Source: Thiomicrospira pelophila DSM 1534 (GTDB lineage: Bacteria > Pseudomonadota > Gammaproteobacteria > Thiomicrospirales > Thiomicrospiraceae). From it: a stretch of 64,000 nucleotides of DNA. Below, in pieces: positions 35,244 through 44,920 of the stretch. Positions within the stretch are counted from its first letter, which is position 1. Every line of letters begins with the position of its first letter. The stretch lies in NCBI RefSeq assembly GCF_000711195.1, contig NZ_JOMR01000001.1, positions 1,116,001-1,180,000 on the forward strand. The letters run 5' to 3'. The notes under the pieces are model-generated. The model made no database searches and was not told the origin of the DNA. It worked only from the letters and a program-made list of their open reading frames with translations. The position numbers and the translations under genes are program-made.

Positions 35244-36731
35244 ATGAGTAAAGAAGTATTATCCGTTGTTGAAATCATGTCTAACGAAAAAGGCGTGGAT
35301 GAAGAAATCATTTTTGAGGCGATTGAAACCGCTTTAGCGATGGCGACCACCAAAAGTTATGATGACAAGATAGATGCACGTGTTGAGATCGACCGTCATA
35401 CAGGTGACTACAAAACCTTCCGTCGTTGGTTAGTGATTGAAGACGATGTGGCTATTGAAGGTGAAGCGGGTTTATATATTCGTATGATGGATGCGGTGGA
35501 TGTTGATCCACACGCTCAGCCAGACGAGTATGTTGAAGAGGAAATTGAATCCATTGAGTTTGGCCGTATTGGTGCTCAAACGGCTAAACAAGTGATCATT
35601 CAGAAAGTCCGCGAAGCCGAACGCAAAAAAGTGGTTGAAGACTATTCAGGACGTGTTGGTGAAATCCTAACCGGCCAAGTTAAACGCGTTGATCGCGGTG
35701 ATGTGATTCTGGATATGGGCGATAACGTTGATGCCATTATTCCACGCAGTGAATTGGTCGCGCGTGAAACCTTCCGTATCGGTGATCGTGTGCGTGCTTA
35801 TTTAAAAGAAGTCAGCTTCCGTCCACGTGGCCCACAGTTGTTTATGTCGCGTGCTTGTAAAGAAATGCTGATGGAATTGTTTAAAATTGAAGTACCCGAG
35901 ATTGGTGATGATTTAATTGACATTATGGCCGCCGCGCGTGATGTCGGTTTCCGTGCCAAAATCGCTGTGCGTGCAAATGACCCGCGCCTAGATCCAATTG
36001 GTGCTTGTGTGGGTATGCGTGGTGGCCGTGTTCAAGCGGTTACTAACGAGTTGAATGGCGAACGTATTGATATTATTCAGTGGGATCCAAACGATGCTCA
36101 GTTTGTTATCAACGCGATGGCACCCGCTGAAATCACCTCAATTATGGTGGACGAAGATCGTCACGAAATGGATTTAGCGGTAGAGGACGAACAGTTATCT
36201 TTAGCAATTGGTAAAGGTGGCCAAAACATTCGTTTGGCATCTGAGTTAACCGGTTGGGAATTAAACATCATGTCAAAAACGGACATGGAAGAAAAACACA
36301 ATAATGAAGCTGGTAAATACATCGACACCTTTGTAACCCTGCTTGAAGTTGACGAAGAGTTGGCTCAAGTATTGGTAGAAGAAGGCTTTACCACGATCGA
36401 AGAAGTGGCGTATGTACCGACCGCTGAAATGTTAGAAATTGATGGCTTTGACGAAGATTTAGTCAACGAGCTGAAGCAGCGCGCTAAAGACGCATTGTTA
36501 ACGCAAGCCATTGTAAATGAAGAAAAAACCGCGCTTGCCGAGCCCGCTGATGATTTATTGGCGCTTGAAGGCATGAACGATGACATGGCCAAACAGTTGG
36601 CGTCTAAAGGCATAGTGACTCAAGAAGATTTAGCCGAGCTTGGTACGGATGAATTACTTGAGTTAGTCAATTTAGATGCAGACGCCGCTGCTGCGCTCAT
36701 TATGAAAGCACGCGCACCATGGTTTGAATAA
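35244..36731 (+). CDS. nusA: Transcription termination/antitermination factor NusA
   Basis: 495 aa. NusA_N (about 1-125), S1 domain (about 135-200), KH domains with [26 protein letters not shown] and [13 protein letters not shown] (about 245-340), then two acidic C-terminal HhH-type repeats (about 365-490), the E. coli-style AR domains. It binds RNA polymerase and nascent RNA and may regulate the attenuator before rimP. Confidence 0.97.
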   Translation: MSKEVLSVVEIMSNEKGVDEEIIFEAIETALAMATTKSYDDKIDARVEIDRHTGDYKTFRRWLVIEDDVAIEGEAGLYIRMMDAVDVDPHAQPDEYVEEEIESIEFGRIGAQTAKQVIIQKVREAERKKVVEDYSGRVGEILTGQVKRVDRGDVILDMGDNVDAIIPRSELVARETFRIGDRVRAYLKEVSFRPRGPQLFMSRACKEMLMELFKIEVPEIGDDLIDIMAAARDVGFRAKIAVRANDPRLDPIGACVGMRGGRVQAVTNELNGERIDIIQWDPNDAQFVINAMAPAEITSIMVDEDRHEMDLAVEDEQLSLAIGKGGQNIRLASELTGWELNIMSKTDMEEKHNNEAGKYIDTFVTLLEVDEELAQVLVEEGFTTIEEVAYVPTAEMLEIDGFDEDLVNELKQRAKDALLTQAIVNEEKTALAEPADDLLALEGMNDDMAKQLASKGIVTQEDLAELGTDELLELVNLDADAAAALIMKARAPWFE

Positions 36732-36754
36732 CAGGAAAAGGGAGAGGCGAGATT

Positions 36755-39250
36755 ATGGCCGAAGTATCGATATTAAAGTTTTCAGAAACACTCAACCTTT
36801 CTGTAGATAAATTATTAGCGCAGCTTGAAGCATCGGGCGTCAAAAACAAGACCAAAGATGATGCAATCAGCGAAGAAGAAAAACGCACTTTGTTGGCTTA
36901 TCTAAAAAGCCTGCACGGGGATGTTGCAGAAGACGAGCCTAAAAAAGTTACTTTACGTCGTAAAGAAGTTAAGACATTAAATTTGTCATCAGGTTCAAAT
37001 AAAAGAACAGTCAATGTTGAAGTACGTAAAAAGCGTACCTACGTTAAGCGTTCTGAGTTAGAAGAAACGAAGCCGGAAGAGATTGAAGAGGTAGCGGCGG
37101 TTACGACTGATGAAGTTAAAACCCCCGATGCTACACCTGAAACTACAACAGCCGTAGAAACCAAAGAGACGGTGGAAGCCACAACAGAAGCTAAGACAGC
37201 TGATACTAAGGCCGCTCAAGCAGCAGAGCCAGTGGTGGATCCAGCTACGGTTGAACCAGAAGCAGTGGTGGATTCTAAAAACGATAAAAAATCTAAAGCC
37301 AAAAAAGGCAAAACGCTTGATAGTCGTTTAGAAGATGGTCCACCTAAAGCTAAGAAAACCATTAAAACTAAAATTGTCAGTGATGATAATGAAAAAATGA
37401 GCTTGGGTCGTCGTAAGTCTAAGAAGCGTTTTGACTATAGAAAGCCAAGCAATTCACAAGCGGCGCATGATAATCAGCACGGTTTCCAAAAACCAGTTGG
37501 CCCGGTTGTGCGTGATGTCGCCATTCCTGAAACGATTCAGGTCGCCGAACTGGCTGATAAAATGTCGGTTAAGGTCGCCGAAGTAATTAAGTTTATGATG
37601 GGCATGGTCACCATTAACCAAGTGCTTGATCAGGAAACGGCCGCGATCGTGGTAGAAGAGCTAGGTCATAAGCCAGTTCTACTTAAAGAAAACGCGCTGG
37701 AAGAAGAAGTGCTACAGCAAGAATATCACGGTGAATTTGTTCACCGTGCACCGGTGGTCACTATCATGGGTCACGTTGACCATGGTAAAACCTCCTTGCT
37801 TGACCATATTCGTAAAGCCAAAGTAGCCACGGGTGAAGCCGGTGGGATTACCCAGCATATTGGTGCTTATCATGTTGAAACGCCAAATGGTGATATCACA
37901 TTTATCGATACCCCGGGTCACCAGGCCTTTACCGCGATGCGTGCACGTGGTGCCAAAGTAACGGACATTGTGGTTATCGTTGTGGCAGCTGATGATGGTG
38001 TGATGCCGCAAACAAAAGAAGCCATTCAACATGCGAAAGCCGCAGGCGTTGGCATTGTGGTGGCGATCAACAAGATGGATAAAGAGGGCGCCAATCCTGA
38101 CCGTGTATTACAAGAATTGGCAAACGAAGACGTCATCTCAGAAGAATGGGGTGGGGATATCCAGTTTGTACCTGTATCGGCTAAGACGGGTATGGGGATT
38201 GACGCCTTGCTAGAAGCGATTTTATTAAGTGCTGAAATTCTAGAGTTAGATGCGCCTACAGAAGGACATGCAAAAGGTGTGGTAATCGAATCGCGTCTAG
38301 ATAAAGGTCGCGGTCCAGTCGCTACCGTATTGGTCCAGTCTGGTACCTTAAGAAAAGGCGATATCGCCTTGTGTGGTATGGAATTCGGTCGTGTACGTGC
38401 ATTGGTGAACGAACAAGGCAAAGTTGTCGATAGCGCAGGCCCATCTTTCCCAGTTGAGATTTTAGGTCTATCTGGCGTACCGGCCGCGGGTGACGAAATG
38501 ATCACGGTCGACAATGAGCGTAAAGCTCGTGAAGTCGCGTTGTTCCGTCAAGGTAAATATAAAGAAGTTAAGATCGCGCGTCAGCAAAGTGCTAAGTTGG
38601 ATAATATGTTCAACAAGATGGCCGAGGGCGAAATGAAGACCGTCAATATCGTGCTAAAAGCCGATGTACAAGGTTCGATCGAAGCCATCAGTAATGCCTT
38701 AACCGATCTAAGTAACGACGAAGTACGTGTAACCGTCGTAAGCAGTGGCGTAGGTGGGATCACCGAAAGTGATGTAAACCTTGCCATTGCGTCCGATGCC
38801 TTAGTATTTGGTTTCAACGTGCGTGCGGATGCATCGGCTAAGCGTTTGATTGAACGTGAAGGTGTTGGCTTGTACTACTACAGCATTATTTATGAAGTAG
38901 TCGACGAAGTTAAACGCGCAATTGAAGGTAAGCTATCGGCTGAACAACGTGAAGAAATCATCGGTATTGCTGAAGTACGTGATGTATTTAAAGCACCTAA
39001 AATCGGCATGATTGCGGGTTGTATGGTTACCGAAGGTATTGTTGAACGTAGCCAGCCAATCCGTGTATTACGTGATAACGTGGTTATTTACGAAGGTGAA
39101 CTTGAATCTTTACGTCGTTTTAAAGATGACGTGAAAGAAGTTCGTCAAGGTATGGAATGTGGTATTGGCGTGAAAGACTATAATGATGTTAAAGTTGGCG
39201 ATCAAATCGAAGTCTTTAAGCGTTATGAAGTCAAGCGTACTTTAGATTAA
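36755..39250 (+). CDS. infB: Translation initiation factor IF-2
   Basis: 831 aa. N-terminal IF2_N helix bundle ([22 protein letters not shown]), then a long Lys/Glu/Thr-rich linker (about 75-250), then the GTPase with [12 protein letters not shown] (near 338), [14 protein letters not shown] and SAKTG, and C-terminal domains. It brings initiator tRNA to the ribosome. In a run after nusA with a 23-bp gap. No perfect palindrome copies occur from rimP to the infB end. Confidence 0.97.
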   Translation: MAEVSILKFSETLNLSVDKLLAQLEASGVKNKTKDDAISEEEKRTLLAYLKSLHGDVAEDEPKKVTLRRKEVKTLNLSSGSNKRTVNVEVRKKRTYVKRSELEETKPEEIEEVAAVTTDEVKTPDATPETTTAVETKETVEATTEAKTADTKAAQAAEPVVDPATVEPEAVVDSKNDKKSKAKKGKTLDSRLEDGPPKAKKTIKTKIVSDDNEKMSLGRRKSKKRFDYRKPSNSQAAHDNQHGFQKPVGPVVRDVAIPETIQVAELADKMSVKVAEVIKFMMGMVTINQVLDQETAAIVVEELGHKPVLLKENALEEEVLQQEYHGEFVHRAPVVTIMGHVDHGKTSLLDHIRKAKVATGEAGGITQHIGAYHVETPNGDITFIDTPGHQAFTAMRARGAKVTDIVVIVVAADDGVMPQTKEAIQHAKAAGVGIVVAINKMDKEGANPDRVLQELANEDVISEEWGGDIQFVPVSAKTGMGIDALLEAILLSAEILELDAPTEGHAKGVVIESRLDKGRGPVATVLVQSGTLRKGDIALCGMEFGRVRALVNEQGKVVDSAGPSFPVEILGLSGVPAAGDEMITVDNERKAREVALFRQGKYKEVKIARQQSAKLDNMFNKMAEGEMKTVNIVLKADVQGSIEAISNALTDLSNDEVRVTVVSSGVGGITESDVNLAIASDALVFGFNVRADASAKRLIEREGVGLYYYSIIYEVVDEVKRAIEGKLSAEQREEIIGIAEVRDVFKAPKIGMIAGCMVTEGIVERSQPIRVLRDNVVIYEGELESLRRFKDDVKEVRQGMECGIGVKDYNDVKVGDQIEVFKRYEVKRTLD

Positions 39251-39360
39251 GATTCTATTCTGGCCTTGTGTCTATTCATCGGTGCTTATCTACTCAGACA
39301 ACAGCCGATGAAAAGCCGCAAGGTTAGGCGTTAAAGAAGACGTTTAAATAACTACATTAG

Positions 39361-39384
39361 AATGCCCTTCGGGGCATTTTGTTT
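39361..39384 (+). terminator. UUCG-tetraloop terminator after infB
   Basis: AATGCCC-TTCG-GGGCATT then TTTGTTTTT. It sits 52 bp before rbfA, so rbfA-truB may need readthrough or its own promoter. The preceding 39251-39345 also holds nested inverted repeats (CATCGG/CCGATG inside CCTTGTG/CGCAAGG). Confidence 0.85.
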
Positions 39385-39401
39385 TTACAGAAAACAAAAT
39401 A

Positions 39402-39413
39402 ACCAGGCCTGGT
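39402..39413. repeat. ACCAGGCCTGGT palindrome, copy 13 (intergenic)
   Basis: Between the infB terminator and the rbfA start codon, 22 bp before the ATG. Confidence 0.95.
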
Positions 39414-39435
39414 GGTCTGATGGAAATGGAAAATC

Positions 39436-39792
39436 ATGAGTCAAGAATTTAGCCGCACCGATCGTGTGTCGCAAGAAATATTTCGTTTGTTATCAAACAT
39501 GTTGCGTCGTGAGACCAAAGATCCACGCCTGCAAGGTTTGACCCTGACAGAATGTAAAGTCACGAAAGACATGAGCTTGGCGAAAATCTATTTTACCGTG
39601 CTGGGTGCTAAGTCTGGTGATGTTGAAGTGGAAGAGGCGATTAAAGCCTTAGAAAAAGCCAAAGGGTTTTTCCGCACCGAGCTGGGCAAACAATTACGTT
39701 TGCGTATTACGCCAAATTTACGTTTTTACCACGATACCGTTCCCGAACATGTTGATCACATTGAACAGTTGATCAAAAAGGCCCTGTATTAA
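39436..39792 (+). CDS. rbfA: Ribosome-binding factor A
   Basis: 118 aa, usual length. SRTDRVSQEIFRLLSNMLRRETKDPRL, then VTKDMSLAKIYFTVLG and LGKQLRLRITPNLRFYHD, the RbfA KH-like fold. Needed for 16S 5'-end processing and cold adaptation. Two bases before truB. Confidence 0.96.
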   Translation: MSQEFSRTDRVSQEIFRLLSNMLRRETKDPRLQGLTLTECKVTKDMSLAKIYFTVLGAKSGDVEVEEAIKALEKAKGFFRTELGKQLRLRITPNLRFYHDTVPEHVDHIEQLIKKALY

Positions 39793-39794
39793 GC

Positions 39795-40727
39795 ATGGCG
39801 GCGAGAGGTAGACGAAAAAAAGTTGTCAATGGCATAGTGTTGGTTAATAAAGCGGCGGGCTTGACCTCAAGAGATGTCGTTCAAAAGGTCACCAGAATTT
39901 ATTCGGCTAAAAAAGCGGGCCATACCGGCACCTTAGATCCATTTGCCACCGGATTGTTGCCAGTTTGTTTGGGTGAAGCAACAAAAGTCTCGGGATTATT
40001 ACTCGCTTCTGACAAACGTTATATTGCCACCTTGGGGTTAGGGGTCGAAACGGATACCGGCGATCATGACGGCGAAATTATTGAACAGATGGCTGTGCCT
40101 GCTTTAACACGCGAAAAAATTGAATCGGTTTTAGAACGGTTTCGTGGTGAGATTTTACAAGTGCCCCCCATGTATTCGTCGCTTAAATTTGAAGGTAAAT
40201 CCCTACATGTCTATGCCCGTAAAGGCATCGAAATTGAGCGTGAGCCGCGCCAAGTTCAGATTATGGAATTAAGCCTATTAGATTTCGATCAACACCAAAT
40301 CCGTTTTGAAGTACATTGTTCAAAAGGCACTTATGTGCGGGTTTTGGGTGAAGATATTGCCAAGGCTTTAGGCACAGTAGGGCATCTAACCGCCTTGCAC
40401 CGTACCCAAACCGGCGTGTTCAAAGCCGATATGATGCGTGATTTGGATGAAATCGCCATGTTTCGTGTTACTAATCTGTTACCGATTGATATTGCCTTGG
40501 TCGATTATGAAGCGATTTATCTCACAGTTGAACAAAAAAATCATCTATGGTTGGGCGGGTTTTTATTTGATGTAAAACCGCAAAACCCAGAAAAAGATTG
40601 CTTGGTACGATTATATAACGAGCATCAGCAGATTTTTGCGATTGGTGAGTGGCGTGCAGATAAACAACGCTTAAAAATAAAGCGTGGTTTTAACGTCGAT
40701 CCAAGCCTCGACTCCCATGCTCAATAG
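39795..40727 (+). CDS. truB: tRNA pseudouridine-55 synthase
   Basis: 310 aa. Catalytic region KAGHTGTLDPFATGLLPVCLGEATK (Asp in the LDPFATG motif), then QVPPMYSSLKFEGKSLHVYARKGIEIER and CSKGTYVRVLGEDIAKALG, plus a C-terminal PUA-like domain. The 3' end overlaps the next gene by 11 bp. Confidence 0.96.
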   Translation: MAARGRRKKVVNGIVLVNKAAGLTSRDVVQKVTRIYSAKKAGHTGTLDPFATGLLPVCLGEATKVSGLLLASDKRYIATLGLGVETDTGDHDGEIIEQMAVPALTREKIESVLERFRGEILQVPPMYSSLKFEGKSLHVYARKGIEIEREPRQVQIMELSLLDFDQHQIRFEVHCSKGTYVRVLGEDIAKALGTVGHLTALHRTQTGVFKADMMRDLDEIAMFRVTNLLPIDIALVDYEAIYLTVEQKNHLWLGGFLFDVKPQNPEKDCLVRLYNEHQQIFAIGEWRADKQRLKIKRGFNVDPSLDSHAQ

Positions 40728-41547
40728 TGACCACCAGGCCTGGTTAGACTGTCGTTCGTTGCAAGAATATAGTGCCGGGCACTTTCCCAATGCGGCGTTT
40801 TTTAGCTGGCCTGAATTACAACATCGTTTAAACGAATTGCCGGCCGCTCCAGCGAACTTGGGTTTAATCGCTCCCGAAGCTCAGCTGGGCTTAATCCTAA
40901 CTTTTTTGCGTGAAAAAGGTTATAAAATTAGCGCCTGTTTAACCGATATTGAATTTGCTAATCTGAAAGCACCAGGCCTAGTGGTCGGAGTTAAATCCAC
41001 ACGTTTATGGTCGCCAAACCCCTTGTTGCAGCAAGTGAATGAAAAGAATCTACTGACGTTTTTGCACAGTGAACCATTAAACGCGCTAGATTTAGGTTGT
41101 GGCGGTGGACGTGATGCCGTGTATTTAGCTGAGCAGGGCTGGCAAGTTACCGCGATTGATCAGCAAGCTCGAGTGATTCAACGTGCCAAAACCCTAGCCA
41201 AACACAATGGGGTAGACGTGAATTGGCACTGTTGTGATCTACGTTCGCAAGATTGTTTGCCTAATCAATCGTTTGATTTAATCCTGATGAATCGTTTCCT
41301 TAATCGCAGCTTATATCCTTATATGCGCGCACATACCAGGCCTGGTGGTTATGTCTTGATTTCTACCTTTGCCGAGGGTGCCGAAGTCTTTGGCTCCCCC
41401 AAAAATCCCAATTTATTAATAAAAAAACACGAATTAGCAAAAGAATTTGCCGAGTTTGAAGTGATAGTTGATAAAATAAGCCGCATTGAAGATGGCCGCC
41501 CGGTTGCGTCCTTCTTGGCGCGACGATTAGAGGAGAATAAAACATGA
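40717..41547 (+). CDS. Rhodanese-like domain fused to a class I SAM methyltransferase
   Basis: 276 aa from the ATG at 40717 within the truB end; a longer frame from 40684 is mostly truB shadow. N-terminal rhodanese-like region (about 5-85: DCRSLQEYSAGHFPNAAFFSW) lacks the active-site Cys loop, so it is probably structural. The methyltransferase (about 125-270) has LDLGCGGGRDAVYLAEQGWQVTAID (motif I) and FDLILMNRFLNRSLYPYM. Substrate unknown; a tellurite/thiopurine-type methyltransferase is a loose possibility. Two perfect palindrome copies and one near-copy are embedded, the densest cluster within one gene of the window apart from lpxK. Confidence 0.75.
   Translation: MLNSDHQAWLDCRSLQEYSAGHFPNAAFFSWPELQHRLNELPAAPANLGLIAPEAQLGLILTFLREKGYKISACLTDIEFANLKAPGLVVGVKSTRLWSPNPLLQQVNEKNLLTFLHSEPLNALDLGCGGGRDAVYLAEQGWQVTAIDQQARVIQRAKTLAKHNGVDVNWHCCDLRSQDCLPNQSFDLILMNRFLNRSLYPYMRAHTRPGGYVLISTFAEGAEVFGSPKNPNLLIKKHELAKEFAEFEVIVDKISRIEDGRPVASFLARRLEENKT
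40733..40744. repeat. ACCAGGCCTGGT palindrome, copy 14
   Basis: Six codons into the rhodanese-methyltransferase gene (DHQAWLDC). Confidence 0.95.
40971..40982. repeat. near-copy of the 12-bp palindrome (ACCAGGCCTAGT)
   Basis: One mismatch; encodes APGLVVG at the linker between the two domains. Confidence 0.75.
41335..41346. repeat. ACCAGGCCTGGT palindrome, copy 15
   Basis: Encodes HTRPGGYVL, the RPG reading; this position is a natural (K/R)PGG strand in methyltransferases, so it may be fixed partly by the protein. Confidence 0.95.
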
Positions 41548-42035
41548 CGAATATGACAGCCACTGAACTTTTTGAATTTTTCCAGCAACACTTTATTTGC
41601 GAGTCATTAACTCGTAATGAGGTTGAAACCTTGACCAGTTACTTGCAAGAGAAAACTTACGAGCGTGATCAGATTATTTCAGACCTCGGTGAGGTGGGCG
41701 ACTGCCTCATGTTTGTGATTCAAGGCAAAGTTGGCTTTACCAGTTATGATGGTCAGAACGAAGTGAATGTTGGCCATCAAGGTGAGGGTAGTTTGATTGG
41801 TGAAATGTCATTTTTCGACCGCAAACCACGTAATTTAAGAATGTATTGCTCCTCTAAAAAAGTCACCTTATTGGCCTTAACACGCTCCATGTACGACCGC
41901 CTAAAAGTCGAGCATCCATATATTGCGGTAAATATTCTTGAAAATGCCGTAGTCAGCTTAGATCATTTGGTGCGCGCAATGAGTGAATCCATGGCGCAGA
42001 TCGAGCATTATATGCACGGCTATGGTAAGCATTAA
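41544..42035 (+). CDS. Cyclic nucleotide-binding domain protein
   Basis: 163 aa; start overlaps the previous stop (ATGA). A single Crp-like sensor fold (about 15-130): RDQIISDLGEVGDCLMFVIQGKVGFT, GEGSLIGEMSFFDRKPRN. No helix-turn-helix follows, only a helical tail with SESMAQIEHYMHG, so it is not a transcription factor by itself. The ligand is unknown. Confidence 0.85.
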   Translation: MTNMTATELFEFFQQHFICESLTRNEVETLTSYLQEKTYERDQIISDLGEVGDCLMFVIQGKVGFTSYDGQNEVNVGHQGEGSLIGEMSFFDRKPRNLRMYCSSKKVTLLALTRSMYDRLKVEHPYIAVNILENAVVSLDHLVRAMSESMAQIEHYMHGYGKH

Positions 42036-42048
42036 TTACGAAATTAGA

Positions 42049-42076
42049 TTGAAAAACGCAATAAAATCTGTATAGT
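42049..42076 (+). promoter_or_regulatory. Sigma-70-type promoter of rpsO
   Basis: TTGAAA (42049-42054), 16-bp spacer, TATAGT (42071-42076), 74 bp before the rpsO ATG. Confidence 0.75.
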
Positions 42077-42149
42077 ACGTCGTTCAGTTTCTGCTATCGG
42101 TTGCGGAAATTGACTTTTAATAAAAAACCGATCTCTAGGAGAGAAGATA

Positions 42150-42416
42150 ATGTTTGATGCTGAAACTAAAGCAAAAATCATCGCTGAATATGGCGCAAAC
42201 GCAAACGATTCAGGTTCAACTGAAGTTCAGGTTGCTTTGTTAACTCACCGTATTCAATACTTAACTGGTCACTTCAAAACGCATAAGCAAGACAATCACT
42301 CACGTGTTGGTCTACTACGTTTAGTTGGTCGTCGTCGTAAGTTGCTAGACTACTTACACAAAAAAGACGGTCAGCGTTATTTAGATTTGATCGCACGTCT
42401 TGGCTTACGTAAGTAA
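42150..42416 (+). CDS. rpsO: 30S ribosomal protein S15
   Basis: 88 aa, typical length. [48 protein letters not shown] is the S15 core that binds 16S rRNA. Good ribosome site (AGGAGAG). Followed by a perfect terminator and then pnp, the classic order. Confidence 0.97.
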   Translation: MFDAETKAKIIAEYGANANDSGSTEVQVALLTHRIQYLTGHFKTHKQDNHSRVGLLRLVGRRRKLLDYLHKKDGQRYLDLIARLGLRK

Positions 42417-42430
42417 GATTTCAAGCTGCT

Positions 42431-42460
42431 AAAAAAGCCCCGCTTAGTCGGGGCTTTTTT
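42431..42460. terminator. rpsO rho-independent terminator
   Basis: Perfect 12-bp arms AAAAAAGCCCCG and CGGGGCTTTTTT around CTTAGT. Confidence 0.93.
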
Positions 42461-42536
42461 GTAGGCGCAAGGCCAACAAAGTCTGTACAATATGTAGCTG
42501 AATAAAAACCTGATATTTTTGATTATTTAAACGAAT

Positions 42537-42651
42537 TAACTGAAAACCCTTTATAACCTGAATCCCTAAACCCATCCGTTTTTATCCATCACCAGGACTG
42601 GTGGTTTGGCTTATTAACTAGGTGACTTTAGGGATTCAGGTTTCCAGTTAA
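42537..42651 (+). promoter_or_regulatory. Long inverted repeat in the pnp leader, possible RNase III/PNPase autoregulation hairpin
   Basis: Perfect 16-base arms AACCTGAATCCCTAAA (42555-42570) and TTTAGGGATTCAGGTT (42627-42642), extended outward by TTAACTGAAAA (42537-42547) against TTTCCAGTTAA. A near-copy of the 12-bp palindrome (ACCAGGACTGGT, 42591-42602) forms the internal loop. In E. coli the pnp leader hairpin is cut by RNase III and lets PNPase regulate itself; this has similar placement but an unrelated sequence. Confidence 0.7.
42591..42602. repeat. near-copy of the 12-bp palindrome (ACCAGGACTGGT)
   Basis: One mismatch; sits centrally in the pnp leader inverted repeat and would form a nested small hairpin. 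Confidence 0.75.
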
Positions 42652-42673
42652 AGCAAGCAGAAAGGAAACTCTG

Positions 42674-44758
42674 ATGGCAAAACATGTAAAAAGCTTCCAG
42701 TATGGTCACCACACCATTACGTTAGAAACGGGCGAAATTGCGCGTCAAGCCGATGGTGCGGTTGTAATCGGCATGGGTGATACTCGCATTTTAGTCACGG
42801 TGGTCGGTGCTAAAAAAGCCAAAGAAGGCCAAGACTTCTTCCCCTTAACGGTTAACTACCAAGAAAAAGCCTACGCGGCCGGTAAAATCCCAGGTGGATT
42901 TTTAAAGCGTGAAGCGCGTCCATCGGAATTTGAAACCTTAACCTCGCGTTTGATTGACCGTCCTATTCGCCCACTGTTTCCAAAAGGCTTTATGAATGAA
43001 GTGCAGGTCGTGGCTACGGTATTAGCTTTAGACCCAGATGCGGGAACAGAAGTGGCGGCTATGTTAGGTACCTCAGCCGCTTTAGCCATATCTGGTATTC
43101 CATTTAATGGCCCGATTGGGGCGGCGATTGTCGGTTTCCGTGACGGCGAATATATCTTAAACCCATCGGTTCAACACCTTGATGAGTCAGATTTAGAGTT
43201 AAGTGTGGCCGGTACAGAATCAGCAGTATTAATGGTGGAATCTGAAGCCAGCGAACTACCAGAAGACGTGATGTTAGGCGCGGTCATGTTTGGTCACCAG
43301 CAGATGCAAGTGGCGATTCAAGCGATTCGTGAACTGGCTGAAGAAGTCGGTAAACCACGTTGGGATTGGCAACCAGTTGCCGAAAACACCGCATTAAAAG
43401 ATCAAGTATTTAGCTTAATCCGTTCGGATGTTGAATCGGCTTATAACATTGCTGACAAAATGGCGCGTTACGCGGCTTTAGATGAAGCTAAAGCAAAACT
43501 AATTCAGACCTTGGCAGCCACGGAAGAAAATCCAGATGGGGCGTCAGAGAAAGAATTAGAAGGTTTATTTGGTAAATTACAAAAAGACATCGTGCGCGGC
43601 CGTAGCGTATCGGGTCAGCCACGTATTGATGGTCGTGATAACCAAACCATTCGTGGAATTGATTGCAAAGTTGGCGTATTGCCAAAAGTACACGGTTCAG
43701 CCTTGTTTACGCGTGGTGAAACCCAGGCGTTAGTTGTGACCACATTGGGTACCGAACAAGATGCCAAAATTGTTGACGAGCTAACCGGTTCTTACAAAGA
43801 TCGCTTTATGTTGCATTACAACTTCCCTCCATATTCAGTTGGTGAGTGTGGTCGTATGGGTACACCAGGGCGTCGTGAAATTGGACACGGTATGTTAGCG
43901 CGTCGCGGCGTTGCGGCTATGCTACCGACAGCCGACGAGTTCCCTTATACCGTTCGTGTGGTGTCTGAAATTACCGAATCAAACGGTTCAAGCTCGATGG
44001 CGACCGTTTGTGGTACCAGTATGTCCTTAATGCACGCCGGGGTACCAATTGCGGCACCAGTAGCCGGTATTGCGATGGGTCTGATTAAAGAAGAATCAGG
44101 CTTTGCCGTTCTGTCAGACATTTTAGGTGACGAAGATCATCTAGGTGATATGGACTTTAAAGTAGCCGGGACGGATCAAGGTATTACCGCACTTCAAATG
44201 GATATTAAAATCGAAGGCATTACTGAAGAAATTATGCAAATCGCGCTAGATCAAGCGAAAGCAGGGCGTTTGCATATTTTGGGTGAAATGAATAAAGCCA
44301 TTACCTCATCTAATACTGATGTCGCAGCAACGGCTCCACGTATTACCACGATTAAAGTTAAACCTGAAAAAGTGCGTGAAATCATCGGTAAAGGTGGCGC
44401 AACCATCCGTATGCTAACCGAGCAATCGGGTGCGGTCATCGAGCTAGACGACGATGGTACGGTGCGTATTGCAGCGTCCGATCAGTCCTGTGCGGATGAT
44501 GCGATTGCGCGTATTATGCAGATCGTGGCTGAACCGGAAATCGGTAAAGTATATGATGCTAAAGTGGTTAAAATCGTCGATTTTGGCGCGTTTGTATCTT
44601 ACATGCCAGGTCGTGAAGGCTTAGTTCACGTTTCGCAAATTTCGGATGAGCGTGTTGAGAATGTCGAAGACTATCTAAAAGAAGGTCAAGAGATCAAAGT
44701 GCGCTTAACAGAAATTGACAAACAGGGGCGTGTTAAGCTGTCAATCAAAGCGGTTTAA
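42674..44758 (+). CDS. pnp: Polyribonucleotide nucleotidyltransferase (PNPase)
   Basis: 694 aa. Two RNase PH-like domains (motifs [37 protein letters not shown] and [33 protein letters not shown]), then KH ([21 protein letters not shown], near 565) and S1 ([30 protein letters not shown]). Phosphorolytic 3'-5' RNA decay in the degradosome. Ribosome site AGAAAGGAAAC. Confidence 0.97.
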   Translation: MAKHVKSFQYGHHTITLETGEIARQADGAVVIGMGDTRILVTVVGAKKAKEGQDFFPLTVNYQEKAYAAGKIPGGFLKREARPSEFETLTSRLIDRPIRPLFPKGFMNEVQVVATVLALDPDAGTEVAAMLGTSAALAISGIPFNGPIGAAIVGFRDGEYILNPSVQHLDESDLELSVAGTESAVLMVESEASELPEDVMLGAVMFGHQQMQVAIQAIRELAEEVGKPRWDWQPVAENTALKDQVFSLIRSDVESAYNIADKMARYAALDEAKAKLIQTLAATEENPDGASEKELEGLFGKLQKDIVRGRSVSGQPRIDGRDNQTIRGIDCKVGVLPKVHGSALFTRGETQALVVTTLGTEQDAKIVDELTGSYKDRFMLHYNFPPYSVGECGRMGTPGRREIGHGMLARRGVAAMLPTADEFPYTVRVVSEITESNGSSSMATVCGTSMSLMHAGVPIAAPVAGIAMGLIKEESGFAVLSDILGDEDHLGDMDFKVAGTDQGITALQMDIKIEGITEEIMQIALDQAKAGRLHILGEMNKAITSSNTDVAATAPRITTIKVKPEKVREIIGKGGATIRMLTEQSGAVIELDDDGTVRIAASDQSCADDAIARIMQIVAEPEIGKVYDAKVVKIVDFGAFVSYMPGREGLVHVSQISDERVENVEDYLKEGQEIKVRLTEIDKQGRVKLSIKAV

Positions 44759-44785
44759 ACAGCAGCCAACATACCAATACTCTGT

Positions 44786-44834
44786 TATGGACGTAGCTTG
44801 TTTTAAACCCTTGTTTAAACGAGTCACGTCCATA
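44786..44834. repeat. Stem-loop downstream of pnp
   Basis: Perfect 9-bp arms TATGGACGT (44786-44794) and ACGTCCATA (44826-44834), with further internal pairing (CTTGTTTTAAAC against GTTTAAACGAG). No T-run, so it may block 3'-exonucleases or be a protein site. Confidence 0.6.
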
Positions 44835-44861
44835 TAGACATGAGTTTGCACTCAAATATTT

Positions 44862-44886
44862 AAACCGTTGTTAAGACGGTTTTTTA
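44862..44886 (+). terminator. pnp rho-independent terminator
   Basis: AAACCGT-loop-ACGGTTT followed by T-run, 104 bp after the pnp stop. Confidence 0.85.
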
Positions 44887-44920
44887 TTTTAGGCACGCCG
44901 AAATAATCAAAAGGAAGGCT

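Noticed and set aside
37921-37932. Palindrome copy in infB (ACCAGGCCTTTA)
   Set aside because: Only the left half agrees; it encodes the invariant GTPase G3 loop (GHQAF), so conservation of the protein explains it.
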